From Massilia oculi (GTDB lineage Bacteria > Pseudomonadota > Gammaproteobacteria > Burkholderiales > Burkholderiaceae_D): a stretch of DNA of 64,000 nt. The position numbers and the translations under genes were made by a program. The notes under the pieces are model-generated. The model worked only from the letters and a program-made list of their open reading frames with translations, was not told the DNA's origin and made no database searches. The DNA lies in assembly GCF_003143515.1 (NCBI RefSeq), contig NZ_CP029343.1, positions 434,001-498,000 of the forward strand, given 5' to 3'. Shown piece by piece: positions 18,216 to 26,812 of this stretch. Each line of letters begins with the position of its first letter. The stretch's first letter is position 1.

Positions 18216-18671
18216 ATGATAACCGTTCCAGCCCAACCCATCGTCATCGACACCAATGTCTTGCTCGACCTGTTCGTGTTCCACGACCCGCGCTGGGCCG
18301 AGCTGCTCGCCGCCATCGAGGCCAAGCAGGTCGATGCGATCACGCGCGCCGAATGCCGCGACGAATACCTCGCGGTGCTGCGCTACCCGCACCTGCCACT
18401 GGACGAAGCCGGCCGTGAACAGGCCGCGGCCCGCTTCGACGCCCTGCTGCGCTTGGTCGCGCCGGACACGAAACCGATCCGCCTGCCGGTCTGCACCGAC
18501 CGCGACGACCAGAAATTCATGGAACTGGCGCGCGACGCCGGCGCCTCGGTCCTGATCAGCAAGGACAAGGCCTTGCTCAAGCTGGGCCGCAAGACGGCGC
18601 AGGCCGGCCTGTTCCGCATCATGCTGCCGGAAGCATGGCTCAAGGCCAGGGCCGAAGGCACGCTAGAATAA
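18216..18671 (+). CDS. PIN-domain protein (putative RNase, toxin-like)
   Basis: The 151-residue protein has the PIN signature [12 protein letters not shown], a mid-protein acidic [17 protein letters not shown], and the C-terminal [24 protein letters not shown], which provide the acidic metal-binding residues of a ribonuclease active site. Such proteins are often annotated as toxin components, but no antitoxin gene is adjacent, so a toxin role is not supported here. The gene is followed 33 bp later by an aminotransferase gene on the same strand. Confidence 0.8.
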   Translation: MITVPAQPIVIDTNVLLDLFVFHDPRWAELLAAIEAKQVDAITRAECRDEYLAVLRYPHLPLDEAGREQAAARFDALLRLVAPDTKPIRLPVCTDRDDQKFMELARDAGASVLISKDKALLKLGRKTAQAGLFRIMLPEAWLKARAEGTLE

Positions 18672-18704
18672 GTCCAACCTCATCCTTACGATCCGCCTAC
18701 GCCC

Positions 18705-19874
18705 ATGAGCCTTCCTTCCCTGGCCACTTCGCTGGTTTCCCGCCTGCCCCAAGTGGGCACCACCGTGTTCACCCGGATGTCGCAGCTGGCGCTCGAGCAT
18801 GACGCCGTCAACCTCGGCCAGGGCTTCCCCGACTTCGCCTGCGACCCGAAGCTGGTCGACCTGGTGGCCGAGGCGATGCGCGCCGGCCATAACCAGTACG
18901 CGCCCATGACCGGCATGCCGGTGCTGCGCCAGGCGATCGCCGCCAAGATCGAAGCGACCTATGGCCACCGCTACGACGCCAATACCGAGATCACCGTCAC
19001 CGTCGGCGCCAGCCAGGCGATCCACACGGCGATCCTGGCCGTCGTGCATCCGGGCGACGAAGTGATCGTCATCGAGCCGGCCTACGATTGCTATGCGCCG
19101 GCGATCGCGCTTGCCGGCGGGGTGGTGGTGCCGGTGGCGATGCGCTTCGACGAGGCCGGATTCGGCGTGCCATGGGACCAGGTGGCCGCCGCGGTCACCC
19201 CGCGCACGCGCATGATCGTGGTGAACACGCCGCACAACCCGACCGGGACCATCCTGCGCCAGGCCGACCTCGATGCGCTGGCGGCGATCGTCGACGGCAC
19301 GCCGATCCTGGTGCTGTCCGACGAGGTCTACGAGCACATGGTGTACGACGGCGAGCCGCACGCATCGGTATCGCGCGACCCAAGGCTGGCCGAACGCGCC
19401 TTTGTGGTGTCGAGCTTCGGCAAGGCCTTCCACGTCACCGGCTGGAAGATCGGCCATGTGGCGGCGCCGGCGGCCCTGATGACGGAGTTCCGCAAGGTCC
19501 ACCAATACAATGTGTTCTGCGTGACGGCGCCGATGCAGCATGCGATCGCGGCCTACCTGGAAGACCCGGCGCCATGGCGCGACCTGCCCGCCTTCTACCA
19601 GGCCAAGCGCGACCTGTTCCGCGCCGGCCTGGCCGGCTCGCGCTTCACCCTGTTGCCGTCGGACGGGACGTATTTCCAGTGCGTGCGCTATGACGCCATC
19701 TCCGACCAGTCGGAGGCGGATTTCGCGCACTGGCTCACCACCGAGATCAAGGTGGCGGCGATTCCGGTATCGGCCTTCTACGGCCAGCCGAAGGAATCGC
19801 GGGTGGTGCGTTTCTGCTTCGCGAAGAAGGACGAGACGCTGCAACTGGCGTTGTCGCGCCTCGGCCGCCTCTAG
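18705..19874 (+). CDS. PLP-dependent aminotransferase, YbdL/methionine aminotransferase type
   Basis: The 389-residue fold-type I aminotransferase shows NLGQGFPDFACDP, NQYAPMTGMPVLRQAI, NTPHNPTG, and the PLP lysine in SSFGKAFHVTGWKIG. The YAPMTG and FHVTGWK variants match the YbdL subgroup, which in E. coli transaminates methionine and related amino acids. A role in methionine salvage or glutamine transaminase chemistry is inferred. The GC-rich gene has a normal length and start. Confidence 0.87.
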   Translation: MSLPSLATSLVSRLPQVGTTVFTRMSQLALEHDAVNLGQGFPDFACDPKLVDLVAEAMRAGHNQYAPMTGMPVLRQAIAAKIEATYGHRYDANTEITVTVGASQAIHTAILAVVHPGDEVIVIEPAYDCYAPAIALAGGVVVPVAMRFDEAGFGVPWDQVAAAVTPRTRMIVVNTPHNPTGTILRQADLDALAAIVDGTPILVLSDEVYEHMVYDGEPHASVSRDPRLAERAFVVSSFGKAFHVTGWKIGHVAAPAALMTEFRKVHQYNVFCVTAPMQHAIAAYLEDPAPWRDLPAFYQAKRDLFRAGLAGSRFTLLPSDGTYFQCVRYDAISDQSEADFAHWLTTEIKVAAIPVSAFYGQPKESRVVRFCFAKKDETLQLALSRLGRL

Positions 19875-19877
19875 CGA

Positions 19878-20354
19878 TCAATAGCCGCGCTGCGGCTTCG
19901 TGGCCATCGCCACGATCGCGGCGCCGGCAGCCACGATCAGCGCATCTTCGATCAAGCCGCTCTTGGTCTGGCCGATACGCGCCATCGCCTGCTTGCGCCC
20001 GGCCAGGGTCAGGTAGGCCAGCGGCACGGCGGTGGCCACCGCGGCCGCGGCGCCCGCCTTCTCCCTGCCCTTCGGCGCCAGCGCCGCGCCGGCGATCCCC
20101 GCGCTCATCACGCGCGCCAGCAGGCCCAGAAAGACCGTGCGGTCGGGCGCGCTTTTCATCTTGTCGCCAAGAAGTTCGCCGACGCCCATCGCCAGCGCGC
20201 CGTACTTGAAGGTCGGACGGTCGAGCAGGAACAGTTCGCCGGAGGTGCCGCGGCCGGCCAGGCGCGCGGTGGCGATGGTGGCCATCGGGGTCATCGAGCG
20301 CGCGCTGGCGACGGCGCCGATCAGGATCGAGGAAAGCAGGTTGCGGACAGACAT
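19878..20354 (-). CDS. DUF4126-type membrane protein
   Basis: The 158-residue protein is hydrophobic along most of its length and Ala/Gly-rich. It opens with SVRNLLSSILIGAVASARSMTP and contains KYGALAMGVGELLGDKMKSAPDR, features of the DUF4126 group. No catalytic residues are evident. The start has a CAGGAG-type site upstream. It converges with the aminotransferase gene, leaving only three bases between stop codons. Confidence 0.7.
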   Translation of the reverse strand: MSVRNLLSSILIGAVASARSMTPMATIATARLAGRGTSGELFLLDRPTFKYGALAMGVGELLGDKMKSAPDRTVFLGLLARVMSAGIAGAALAPKGREKAGAAAAVATAVPLAYLTLAGRKQAMARIGQTKSGLIEDALIVAAGAAIVAMATKPQRGY

Positions 20355-20471
20355 GAATGGGGCTCCTGTAGATTGGTGGCGGCTCGCATCTGCGTGAGAG
20401 CCGGACCACCACAGGCTACCAAAGTGCGGGATATATTGACGCACGGCTCAGCCGTTGCGCCGCGCCGCGGG

Positions 20472-21803
20472 CTAGTCGGTCAGCGAGCTCACCGACAGGG
20501 CGGATGCGTCGGCGCGCTCCAGGCGCTTGACCAGCAACTGGTCGATCCGGTAGTGGTCGACGTCGACCACCTCGAAGCGCATGCCCTCATGCTCGACGCT
20601 GTCGGTCGGCTTGGGCACCTTGCGCAGCATGTACATCATGAAGCCGGCCGCCGTCTCGTAGCGCTCTTCCTCCGGCAGCGACGGCAGGTCGAGCACCCGC
20701 TTCATGTCGGCCACCGGCGTGCTGCCATCGATCAGCCACGAGCCGTCGTCGCGCTGCAAGGTCTGCTGGTCGGCTTCGAGCGGACTGCCCCAGCGGCCCA
20801 TGACGGTGACCATGATGTCGCTCAGCGTGATCACGCCGACCACGAAGGCGTATTCGTTGATCACGATCGCGAAGGTTTCCTTGCTCGAACGGAAGCGATC
20901 GAGCATCTCGGACAGGGTCAGGGAATCCGGGATGATCAGCACCGTGCGGATGGTCAGTTCGCTCAGCTGGAACCTGCCCTGCTTGCTCAGCAGGCGCACC
21001 AGGATGTCGCGCGTGTCGACATAGCCCACCACGCGGTCGATCACGCCATCGCACACCGGGAACTTCGACAGCGAATGGTTGGCGATCTTCTGGCGGATGC
21101 TTTCCTCGGGCTCGCTCAGGTCGAAGAACACCACGTTCTCGCGGGTCGTCATGGTCGACGTGACCGTGCGCGACTCGAGCTCGAACACGTTCTCGATGAA
21201 GTGCTGCTCCTGCTTCTGCAAGACGCCGGCCTGCGCGCCGGCCTCCACCACGGCCGAGATCTCGTCGAAGGTGATGCGGTCTTCGCGCGTCATGTCGACC
21301 CCGAACAGGCGGAACAGCATATTGGCGATCTTGTTCAGCGCCCACGAGAAGGGCTTGAAGAGGCGGATCACGAACAGCACAGGGCGGATCACGGCCATTG
21401 CCGTGGCTTCGGGCGCGATCATCGCGAGGCGCTTGGGCATCAGGTCCGAGAACAGCACGAACAGGGTCGTGACGAACACGAAGGAAAGGGCAAAGGCCAC
21501 GTTCTCGCGACCCGGGCCGCTGTAGAACAGCGACAGCCACTCGAGGAAGAACGGCCGCAGGGCGCCCTCGCCCAGGATACCGCCGAGGATGGCGATGGCG
21601 TTCAGGCCCAGTTGCGAGGCGGCGAAGAAGTCGGCCGACTGGGCCTGCAGCGTGATGACCTTCCGCGCGCGCTCGTCGCCCGCCTCGGCCAGCAGTTTCA
21701 GCTTGATTTTTCGTGCGCCCGCCAGCGCGATTTCGGTCAGCGACAGGAAGCCGGCCGCCAGCACCAGCAGCGCCAGGATAGCCAAATGTTCGAACAGATT
21801 CAT
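20472..21803 (-). CDS. CNNM/CorC-type membrane protein (DUF21 + CBS pair + transporter-associated domain)
   Basis: The 443-residue protein has an N-terminal DUF21 region with about four hydrophobic helices, including FLSLTEIALAGARKIKLK, which is the CNNM core. Two CBS domains come next (ENVVFFDLSEPEESIRQ and VGVITLSDIMVTVMG). A CorC_HlyC C-terminal domain closes the protein (GSTPVADMKRVLDLPSLP, MRFEVVDVDHYRIDQL). Such proteins are linked to divalent-cation export, although many are labelled hemolysins. It appears monocistronic. Confidence 0.88.
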   Translation of the reverse strand: MNLFEHLAILALLVLAAGFLSLTEIALAGARKIKLKLLAEAGDERARKVITLQAQSADFFAASQLGLNAIAILGGILGEGALRPFFLEWLSLFYSGPGRENVAFALSFVFVTTLFVLFSDLMPKRLAMIAPEATAMAVIRPVLFVIRLFKPFSWALNKIANMLFRLFGVDMTREDRITFDEISAVVEAGAQAGVLQKQEQHFIENVFELESRTVTSTMTTRENVVFFDLSEPEESIRQKIANHSLSKFPVCDGVIDRVVGYVDTRDILVRLLSKQGRFQLSELTIRTVLIIPDSLTLSEMLDRFRSSKETFAIVINEYAFVVGVITLSDIMVTVMGRWGSPLEADQQTLQRDDGSWLIDGSTPVADMKRVLDLPSLPEEERYETAAGFMMYMLRKVPKPTDSVEHEGMRFEVVDVDHYRIDQLLVKRLERADASALSVSSLTD

Positions 21804-21957
21804 GGGACACCCGGGGTTTATTATTTGGGTCGCTTAGACCGGGAGAATGCGCGCCGCCTCGTCCACCTGCGAGGCCGGCGCCGTCCTGGCCGCGTTCACA
21901 GCCTGGCAATGATGTCACTTTAGCACATGGCGGCGAGTCTGGCCGCCGCCGGGGCGT

Positions 21958-22320
21958 TCAGCCACCGGCCCGCCTGGGCCCGTGACCCAGTTTCGTCAAC
22001 GCATCCATCACCGCATCACAGTGATCGCCCTGTACTTCGATCACGCCATCCTTGACGGTGCCGCCGGAGCCGCAGGCGGTGCGCAACTGCTTGCCCAGCA
22101 ACGCCAGCGCGGCCGGATCGAGCGCGACACCCTTGACGAGGGTGACCGTCTTGCCGCCCCGCCCCTTCGACTGGCGCGACACGCGCACGACGCCGTCACC
22201 GACGGCAGGCGCCCTGGCCGAACAGGCGCAGGCGCAGGCGGCCAGCGGCTGCCGGCATTCGGGGCACATGCGCCCGCTCTCGGTGGAATACACCAGGCCA
22301 CCGTTCGAATTACGTTTCAT
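21958..22320 (-). CDS. yciH: YciH/SUI1-family translation factor homologue
   Basis: The protein of about 120 residues opens with MKRNSNGGLVYSTESGRMCPECRQP, the bacterial YciH N-terminus with a Cys pair. The SUI1/eIF1 domain follows: GKTVTLVKGVAL, KQLRTACGSGGTVKDGVIEVQGDH. It is a small RNA-binding protein related to eukaryotic eIF1 whose bacterial role is not settled. The start overlaps the end of the upstream ribbon-helix-helix gene by about ten bases, so it is the last gene of the SPFH operon. Confidence 0.88.
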   Translation of the reverse strand: MKRNSNGGLVYSTESGRMCPECRQPLAACACACSARAPAVGDGVVRVSRQSKGRGGKTVTLVKGVALDPAALALLGKQLRTACGSGGTVKDGVIEVQGDHCDAVMDALTKLGHGPRRAGG

Positions 22321-22507
22321 CTTGCGCTCCATCGTTCCCGCCTCTTGCGTCCTTGAGTTTTACGCCGCGGCGCGCCAGGCTCTCGCGCAACAGGAACTCG
22401 ATCTGGGCGTTCACGCTGCGCAGATCGCGCGCCGCGAGGCGCTGCAATTCCTCCCACAGGGCCGGATCGATCCGCAACGGGAACGCTTTCTTGCCGGGAC
22501 TTGCCAT
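22310..22507 (-). CDS. Arc-type ribbon-helix-helix DNA-binding protein
   Basis: The 65-residue protein reads MASPGKKAFPLRIDPALWEELQRLAARDLRSVNAQIEFLL, a ribbon-helix-helix pattern in which FPLRIDP is the beta strand and SVNAQIEFLL the second helix. It should bind DNA as a dimer. It follows the SPFH gene by 11 bp and overlaps yciH, so all three form one operon. A palindrome over the promoter is a likely target, making autoregulation plausible. Confidence 0.8.
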   Translation of the reverse strand: MASPGKKAFPLRIDPALWEELQRLAARDLRSVNAQIEFLLRESLARRGVKLKDARGGNDGAQDET

Positions 22508-22518
22508 GCTCTTCGCTG

Positions 22519-23415
22519 CTAGTTGTACAGGGTGCCGGTATTCACGATCGGCTGGGTTTCCTTGTCCGAGCACAGCACGACCAGCAGATTGCTGACCATC
22601 GCCGCCTTGCGCTCGTCGTCGAGTTCGACGATGCCGCGCTCGGACAGGCCCTTCAGCGCCGTCTCCACCATGCTCACGGCGCCATGCACGATTTTAGCCC
22701 GGGCGCTGATGATCGCCTCGGCCTGCTGGCGGCGCAGCATGACCTGGGCGATCTCGGCGGCATAGGCCAGGTGGGTCAGCTTGGCGTCGAGCACCTCGAC
22801 GCCGGCCGCCTCGAAGCGCGCCTGCAGGTCGCCCTTGAGCGTATCGGCCACCACATCCATGCCGGCGCGCAGTGTGGTCTCGCCAGGGGCAAGGTCTTCG
22901 CCTTCGTCGTAGGCATACTGCGACGCCAGATAACGCAGCGCCGCTTCGGCCTGGATCGACACATAGCGCTCGAAGTCGTCCACCTCGAACACGGCCTGGG
23001 CGGTGTCGCGCACGCGCCAGACCACCGCCGCGCTGATCTCGACCGGATTGCCGCGCTTGTCGTTGACCTTGAGCGTCGGTGCATTGAAGTTACGGGCGCG
23101 CAGCGACAGGCGCCGCTTCACGTAGAACGGGAACGCCCAGCGCAGGCCTTCGCTGCGGTCGGTGCCGATGTACTTGCCGAACAGGGTCAGGATCGCGCTC
23201 TCGTTCGGCTGCAGCATATAGAGGCCGCCCAGGCACAACAGGCCGGCCAGTCCGAGCGCCACGGCGCCGAGCAGGAACGACAGGCCGTCGGACGATAAGG
23301 CCATTCTCTGGATCAGATAGAACGAAGCCAGCAGCAGGAGAACCCCGGCGCTGGCCGCCAGGTAGCCATTTGCCGACGAAAACGCCGACTCCCGGCGCGT
23401 GTGTGCTGCATTCAT
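22519..23415 (-). CDS. SPFH/band-7 domain membrane protein
   Basis: The 298-residue protein has two N-terminal hydrophobic segments (about residues 18-40 and 44-68) and then a band-7 domain: [73 protein letters not shown]. It resembles prohibitin/stomatin proteins that organise membrane microdomains or protease complexes. The start is supported by GGGGAG upstream and by a well-placed promoter. Together with the small DNA-binding gene downstream it forms a recurrent pair seen in many Gram-negatives. Confidence 0.87.
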   Translation of the reverse strand: MNAAHTRRESAFSSANGYLAASAGVLLLLASFYLIQRMALSSDGLSFLLGAVALGLAGLLCLGGLYMLQPNESAILTLFGKYIGTDRSEGLRWAFPFYVKRRLSLRARNFNAPTLKVNDKRGNPVEISAAVVWRVRDTAQAVFEVDDFERYVSIQAEAALRYLASQYAYDEGEDLAPGETTLRAGMDVVADTLKGDLQARFEAAGVEVLDAKLTHLAYAAEIAQVMLRRQQAEAIISARAKIVHGAVSMVETALKGLSERGIVELDDERKAAMVSNLLVVLCSDKETQPIVNTGTLYN

Positions 23416-23445
23416 GGTGGACTCCCCGCAGGTAAGTAACATCAA

Positions 23446-23457
23446 AGTGATATCACT
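23446..23457. promoter_or_regulatory. Perfect 12-bp palindrome, candidate operator
   Basis: AGTGATATCACT is an exact palindrome that touches the last three bases of the -10 box and covers the likely transcription start of the SPFH operon. Its position fits repression by a dimeric regulator, most simply the ribbon-helix-helix protein of the same operon. The binding protein is an inference. Confidence 0.55.
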
Positions 23458-23483
23458 CTAGGATCATGCCGGGTTCTTGTCAA
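23455..23483 (-). promoter_or_regulatory. Sigma-70 promoter of the SPFH operon
   Basis: The -35 box is a perfect TTGACA (23478-23483), the spacer is 17 bases, and the -10 box is TAGAGT (23455-23460), all on the minus strand. It lies 40 bp before the SPFH start codon. Confidence 0.6.
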
Positions 23484-23499
23484 GCAACTTGAAAGGTCA

Positions 23500-24825
23500 T
23501 TATTGCAAGCGCACGGCAACGTCGAACAGCCAGGTGCGGCGGATCTCGACCACGTCGTACTGCCGCGCCAGCGCCGGCGGGAATGGGCCATAGGGCGCCT
23601 GGCTCGCGATGATCTTGCGGATGCCGTCATCGATCGCCGCCACCCCGCTCGAGGTCTCGAACGTGATCTTTTCCACCGAACCATCGGCGCGCACCGCCAC
23701 CGTCACGACCGGCTGCGTGTGCGGCTGCTTCACCACTTCGCGCACCATGTCCAGCGTCCGGTTCAACTCGATCTTGCGGCCCATGGCTTGCGCATACTGG
23801 ACCAGGTCCTGGTTGGGATCGGAGCGTCCGAACAGCCAGCCGCGGCGCAGGCCGCTGACCGTGGACGGCGGCACCCCCGGCGCACTGCTTGCGCGGTCGC
23901 GCCCGCCGGATTCCCGGGCCAGCTGTTCGGCGATCGCGCGCAGCCGTTCGGCGCGCGGCGCCAGTTGCGCGGCCTGCCCGCGGTCGGCGGGGCCCTGCTG
24001 CGCCGGCGCCTGGGTGGCCTGCGCCTGGGCCTGTTTTGCGCGCTCCTGCTCGCGCTGGGCTTCTTCCAGCCTTGCCTGTTCGTGGCGGGCCTGTTCCTGA
24101 CGGGACTGTTCCTGACGGGCCTGTTCCTGACGGGCCTGTTCTTGCCGGGCCAGCTCCTGCTGGATGGCTTCCTGGCGCGCCGCCTCTTGCTCGCGGCGCA
24201 CGGCGTCGAGGCGTTCACGTTCGAGACGCCCGGCCTCCAGCAGCGCGGCTGACGCGCGCTCCTCCTCCTCCTGGCGCGCCAGCGCTTCCCTGCTTTCCTG
24301 TTCCTCCCGCGCCGCCTCCCGTCGTTCGGCCGCGATCCGGTCGAGCTCCACGCGCGCGCTTGCTTCGCGTTCCGCCTGCTCGCGCGCGAGCGCGATCAGC
24401 TCCACCTGGCGAGACGGCTGCGCAGCCTGCCGGTCCGGGTCGGGTTCGGGCCTGGGTACGAGTCTGGCTACGGGTCGGGGCTCGGGCCTGGGTTCGGGTT
24501 TCGGCTCGGGCTTTGGTTCGGCCCTGGCCGGCGCCGCCGCGGCCGGCCGCTCGCGCGGGGCAGACGCCGGCGCCGGAGACGGGAGCGGCCGCGGCGCCAC
24601 GACGGGTGCGGGCGGCGTGGCGGGTGCCGCGGGAGCCAGCACGATCTGCAGGTCGCTGGCGGCCAGACGCCGCTCTTCCCAGGGAAGGCGCAGGCCGGAA
24701 AGCCCGAAGACATCCCCCTGGATGGGGATGCTCAACAGCAGCAGGTGAAGCAGCACGGACAGCGTTAACGCCACGCGCATGCGCCATGGTGCGGCTGGAG
24801 GGACGAACTGCGTCGAGGTGGACAC
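23500..24825 (-). CDS. TolA/TonB-like envelope-spanning protein
   Basis: The 441-residue protein starts with one membrane helix (MRVALTLSVLLHLLLLSIPI, a TonB-type anchor). A Pro/Glu/Lys-rich region follows with PEPKPEP repeats, then a long charged helix of RQEQA pentapeptides, then a C-terminal TonB domain (VVTVAVRADGSVEKITFETSSGVAAIDDGIRKII). It is thus shaped to cross the periplasm. It starts 80 bp after mshN on the same strand, so it may be the last gene of the MSHA cluster or a separate unit. Neither exbB nor exbD is nearby. Confidence 0.75.
   Translation of the reverse strand: MSTSTQFVPPAAPWRMRVALTLSVLLHLLLLSIPIQGDVFGLSGLRLPWEERRLAASDLQIVLAPAAPATPPAPVVAPRPLPSPAPASAPRERPAAAAPARAEPKPEPKPEPRPEPRPVARLVPRPEPDPDRQAAQPSRQVELIALAREQAEREASARVELDRIAAERREAAREEQESREALARQEEEERASAALLEAGRLERERLDAVRREQEAARQEAIQQELARQEQARQEQARQEQSRQEQARHEQARLEEAQREQERAKQAQAQATQAPAQQGPADRGQAAQLAPRAERLRAIAEQLARESGGRDRASSAPGVPPSTVSGLRRGWLFGRSDPNQDLVQYAQAMGRKIELNRTLDMVREVVKQPHTQPVVTVAVRADGSVEKITFETSSGVAAIDDGIRKIIASQAPYGPFPPALARQYDVVEIRRTWLFDVAVRLQ
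24076..24150. repeat. Five 15-bp tandem repeats (RQEQA codons)
   Basis: Units of the form CTGTTCCTGACGGGC are repeated five times with one or a few mismatches inside the TolA-like gene. They encode a periodic Arg-Gln-Glu-Gln-Ala helix and keep the frame when copy number changes. Confidence 0.85.
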
Positions 24826-24905
24826 GTGATTTTGCGAATAGATGCCAGGAATGAAACGAACCCGGCGATGCTATCACAAGGACGGCAATACCCGCCGGGG
24901 CTGGA

Positions 24906-25925
24906 CTATCGTTCGAGCTGCCCCAGGCGGCGCTCGACGAAGGCCGCCAACTCGGGCGACAGCGTTCCGCTGCCAAGCGCCTGCCAGAACGCCGCCACCG
25001 CATCGGGATCGCACTTCTCGGCCTGCAGCGAGATGCCGAGTCCCATCCACCACACGCCATTGCCCGGCGTGGCGCGCAGCGCGGCCCGGTAGTGCTCGGC
25101 CGCTTCGCGATGACGTCCCTCGCGTTGCAGCACGCCGGCCAGGAAGGCGTGGTACTCGCCATTGCCGGCCGCATGGGGCAAGGTGCGCATCAGCGTCTCG
25201 AGCGCCGGACCGCCCTTCTCCAGTTGCAGGCGCGCCAGCAGCATCGCCATCGACGGTTGACGTGCCTCGAGCGCCAGGGCCGCCTGCAACTGGCGCATCG
25301 CCTCGTCGGTGCGTCCCGCTTCGATCAGCAGTCCCACCAGCGTCTGGCGCGACGGCTCGTGCCGGGGGTCGATCCGCAATCCGGCCTGCAGGGTCGCGAT
25401 GGCCTCGGTCACGCGCCCATCCTCCAGCACCAGCAGCGCGCGGCGGTAGGCATTATCGACGCGCTGCGGGGCCGTCTCAATCCTGCCTTGCGCCACTGGC
25501 GCCGGCTTGGGTGGCGCTGGCTTGCGCGGCGCGGCCGCTGTTTTTGGCGATGGAGGCGCCGGCGCGGGTTCCGGTTCCGGTTCCGGTTCAGGTGCCGGCA
25601 CTACCGGCGTCGGCGGAGCGACGTCGGCCACCAGCACCGGCGCGGCCGCGGGCATCTCGACCAGCACCGCCTCCGGCGCGGGTATGGCAGGCGCAACGGG
25701 CGCCGCCGCGGCCACCACCGGCGGCGGCTGTTCGCCCATCATCCGCCAGCCGATCACGCCGGCCGCGGCGACGGCGACCACCGCCCCACCCACCAGCACC
25801 CCACGCATCCATCGGGCCCGCGGTTCGGGCGCCGGCGGCAAGCGCACGTCGGCCGGCAGCGGCGCAGCGCCGGGCTGGCCGGCGCGCGCATCGAGGTCCT
25901 GCAGCATCTCGTTAATCAGGCTCAT
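24906..25925 (-). CDS. mshN: MSHA biogenesis protein MshN (TPR protein)
   Basis: The 339-residue protein starts MSLINEMLQDLDAR, the typical MshN N-terminus, and has one membrane helix (about residues 37-57). A Pro-rich linker with a PEPEPEPEP run follows, then TPR repeats (DNAYRRALLVLEDGRVTEAIATLQAGL, HREAAEHYRAALRATPGNG). It is an inner-membrane-anchored periplasmic scaffold of the pilus machine. The start codon overlaps the mshM stop (ATGA). The longer open frame upstream is antisense-type noise inside mshM. Confidence 0.88.
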   Translation of the reverse strand: MSLINEMLQDLDARAGQPGAAPLPADVRLPPAPEPRARWMRGVLVGGAVVAVAAAGVIGWRMMGEQPPPVVAAAAPVAPAIPAPEAVLVEMPAAAPVLVADVAPPTPVVPAPEPEPEPEPAPAPPSPKTAAAPRKPAPPKPAPVAQGRIETAPQRVDNAYRRALLVLEDGRVTEAIATLQAGLRIDPRHEPSRQTLVGLLIEAGRTDEAMRQLQAALALEARQPSMAMLLARLQLEKGGPALETLMRTLPHAAGNGEYHAFLAGVLQREGRHREAAEHYRAALRATPGNGVWWMGLGISLQAEKCDPDAVAAFWQALGSGTLSPELAAFVERRLGQLER

Positions 25926-26812
25926 AGCGCGAACGCCCAGGCCAGGGCCGCCGCCGCGCCGGCGACGACGGCGCCGCCCGCGAGCCAGGTCCGGATCGTG
26001 CGCGTCACGCCCACCGTATCGCGCGCGGCGATCGCCACATGGCTGCCGGCCACCTGCTGCTTGCCCTGGCCGTAGCTGAGCATCAGCGCCTTGTGCGCCA
26101 TGATGTTGACCAGGCGCGGCACGCCGCCGCTGGCCTTGTAGAGGCCGCGGATCGCGGCGCCCGAAAACAGGCGCGCGCCGCTGAAGCCGGCCACGCGCAG
26201 GCGGTGCGCCACGTAGAAATCGAGGTCGTCGCGGCTCAGGGGACCGAGGTGATAATGGAAGGTGATGCGCTGGGCCAGCTGGCGGATCGACTCGAGTGCG
26301 AGCTTGCGGTTCAGTTCCGGCTGGCCGAACAGGACGATCTGCAGCAGCTTCCTCTTCTCGGTCTCGAGATTGGTCAGCAGGCGCAGCGCCTCCAGGCTCT
26401 CGACCGGGATCGCCTGCGCCTCGTCGAGGCACAGCACCACGCGCAAGTCCTGGCCGGCCAGATCGAGCAGGCGCAGGTTGATCGCCTTGAGCAGCTGGTG
26501 CTGGTCGACGTCGCGCTCGAGCGGGATGGCCAGTTCGTCGGCCAGCGCCAGCATGAGCGTACGCGGCTCCAGGTAAGGATTCGGGATGTAGGCGGTGACG
26601 AAGCCCTCGCCCAGCGTGGCCATGAACTTGCGGCACAACAGCGTCTTGCCGGTGCCGACTTCGCCGGTGATCTTGATGAAGCCTTCACCGCCGCGGGTCG
26701 CCACCAGCAGCGTGTTCAGCGCTTCCTGCGAGCGCGGGCTGCCGAAGAAGAAGCTGGTGTCGGGCGTGATCCCGAACGGCAGCTCGCGCAGGCCGAAGTG
26801 CGTCGCGTACAT
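25922..26812 (-). CDS. mshM: MSHA biogenesis AAA+ ATPase MshM (ExeA-like)
   Basis: The 296-residue protein is an ExeA-type ATPase: MYATHFGLRELPFGITPDTSFFF at the start, Walker A GEVGTGKT, Walker B RVVLCLDEAQAI, sensor region NLETEKRKLLQIVLFGQPEL. A C-terminal hydrophobic helix may anchor it to the inner membrane. In relatives this ATPase assists secretin assembly, here presumably for MshL. Starts and stops overlap with mshL and mshN, indicating one operon. Confidence 0.9.
   Translation of the reverse strand: MYATHFGLRELPFGITPDTSFFFGSPRSQEALNTLLVATRGGEGFIKITGEVGTGKTLLCRKFMATLGEGFVTAYIPNPYLEPRTLMLALADELAIPLERDVDQHQLLKAINLRLLDLAGQDLRVVLCLDEAQAIPVESLEALRLLTNLETEKRKLLQIVLFGQPELNRKLALESIRQLAQRITFHYHLGPLSRDDLDFYVAHRLRVAGFSGARLFSGAAIRGLYKASGGVPRLVNIMAHKALMLSYGQGKQQVAGSHVAIAARDTVGVTRTIRTWLAGGAVVAGAAAALAWAFAL

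Noticed and set aside
18216..18671. PIN gene as part of a toxin-antitoxin pair
   Set aside because: There is no small antitoxin gene next to it; neighbours are yaaA and an aminotransferase.
24076..24150. Short tandem units that could suggest a CRISPR array
   Set aside because: Units are contiguous 15-mers without spacers and lie in frame within a gene; no array is present in the window.
25926..26636. N-terminal extension of the mshN frame
   Set aside because: It lies within mshM in another frame; the real start MSLINEM overlaps the mshM stop.
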